Shown here: positions 32,234 to 32,471 of the stretch, piece after piece
Layout: each line of letters starts with the position of its first letter
How positions within the stretch are numbered: the first letter of the stretch is position 1
Assembly (NCBI GenBank): GCA_043740415.1
Contig: JAYUCJ010000075.1
Coordinates: forward strand, 1-32,471
DNA: 32,471 bases
Origin: Aalborgiella sp043740415
GTDB lineage: Bacteria; Pseudomonadota; Gammaproteobacteria; Burkholderiales; Burkholderiaceae_C
Reading direction: 5' to 3'
Position numbers and translations under genes: made by a program
The notes under the pieces: model-generated
Databases searched by the model: none
What the model was told of the DNA's origin: nothing
Seen by the model: the letters and a program-made list of their open reading frames with translations, nothing else

Positions 32234-32471
32234 ATGCAAGTCGCATCCTCCATCTTCAAAGCCTACGACATTCGTGGCATCGTCCCCGCCACCGTCACTG
32301 AGCAAACCGCTGAAGGCATCGGCAAAGCTTTTGGCACGATTGCCCGCTTGGAAGGCGAAACTTCCGTCAGCGTCGGTCGTGATGGTCGTTTGAGCGGCCC
32401 GTCATTGGCTGCCGCTTTGATTCGTGGCTTGGCAGCTGCTGGACTAGAGGTGGTTGATGTCGGCATGGTCA
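32234..32471 (+). CDS. Phosphomannomutase/phosphoglucomutase, partial (cut by window edge)
   Basis: Interconverts 1- and 6-phosphates of glucose or mannose, which would link glycogen metabolism to central sugar phosphates. Only the first 79 codons are inside the window. They show the alpha-D-phosphohexomutase N-terminus FKAYDIRGIVP at residues 8-18 and VGRDGRLSGPSLAAALIRGL at about 48-67. The phosphoserine loop and the specificity loops lie beyond the edge, so glucose versus mannose preference cannot be told. A GGA lies ahead of the ATG at about ten bases. Its place right after glgA suggests a phosphoglucomutase role in this operon. Confidence 0.88.
   Translation, partial: MQVASSIFKAYDIRGIVPATVTEQTAEGIGKAFGTIARLEGETSVSVGRDGRLSGPSLAAALIRGLAAAGLEVVDVGMV

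Overview
The window looks like chromosomal DNA of a betaproteobacterium of the order Burkholderiales, most likely a Comamonadaceae member close to Rhodoferax or Polaromonas. The grounds are the style of the proteins: a Bug-family (TctC) periplasmic binding protein, an ETF-ubiquinone oxidoreductase, a PF10118 hydrolase and a long YdiJ-like FAD/Fe-S oxidase. Short interspersed repeats with a GCCGGC core also fit. This placement is inference from memory, not a search. I saw no rRNA, tRNA, CRISPR array, insertion sequence or phage gene.

Region 1 (1-3.4 kb) is core metabolism: ETF-QO (minus), a hotdog acyl-CoA thioesterase (plus) and a ferritin-like PF10118 hydrolase (minus). Just upstream of the hydrolase is a 31-codon tail of a peroxidase-related (AhpD-like) gene whose stop overlaps the hydrolase start.

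Region 2 (3.4-8.2 kb) is an islet between that tail and an intact AhpD-like gene at 8182-8787. It holds a minus-strand operon (truncated haemoglobin, cupin, SAM methyltransferase) divergent from a 946-residue regulator with an Xre-type DNA-binding domain, a STAND/AAA-type ATPase and TPR-like repeats. I do not recognise this as a described system.

Region 3 (8.2-16.6 kb) is a hydroxy-acid/glyoxylate-type cluster. On the minus strand are a serine-glyoxylate-type aminotransferase, a Bug binding protein and the AhpD-like protein. On the plus strand are a GntR/FCD regulator, the FAD/Fe-S oxidase and rlmD. A 15-bp sequence occurs twice in the divergent promoter region and is the likely GntR operator.

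Region 4 (16.6-19.1 kb) has a roughly 400-bp gene-free stretch, a DTW-domain tRNA modification protein, a periplasmic phosphate/molybdate-type binding protein and phosphatidylserine synthase.

Region 5 (19.1-32.5 kb) is a complete glycogen cluster in two divergent wings. The minus wing is glgP-glgB-glgX-malQ. The plus wing is amylosucrase-glgC-glgA-phosphohexomutase (cut by the window edge). ADP-glucose is made by GlgC, polymerised by GlgA and branched by GlgB. GlgP, GlgX and MalQ take the polymer apart. Amylosucrase adds a second route in, directly from sucrose.

The most unusual sequence-level observations are five copies of a short interspersed repeat (three inside reading frames, in frame, with a hairpin that shows one compensatory change), the islet bounded by AhpD-like gene sequence, and an exact 17-bp repeat in the glycogen cluster made of two hexamers 11 bp apart.
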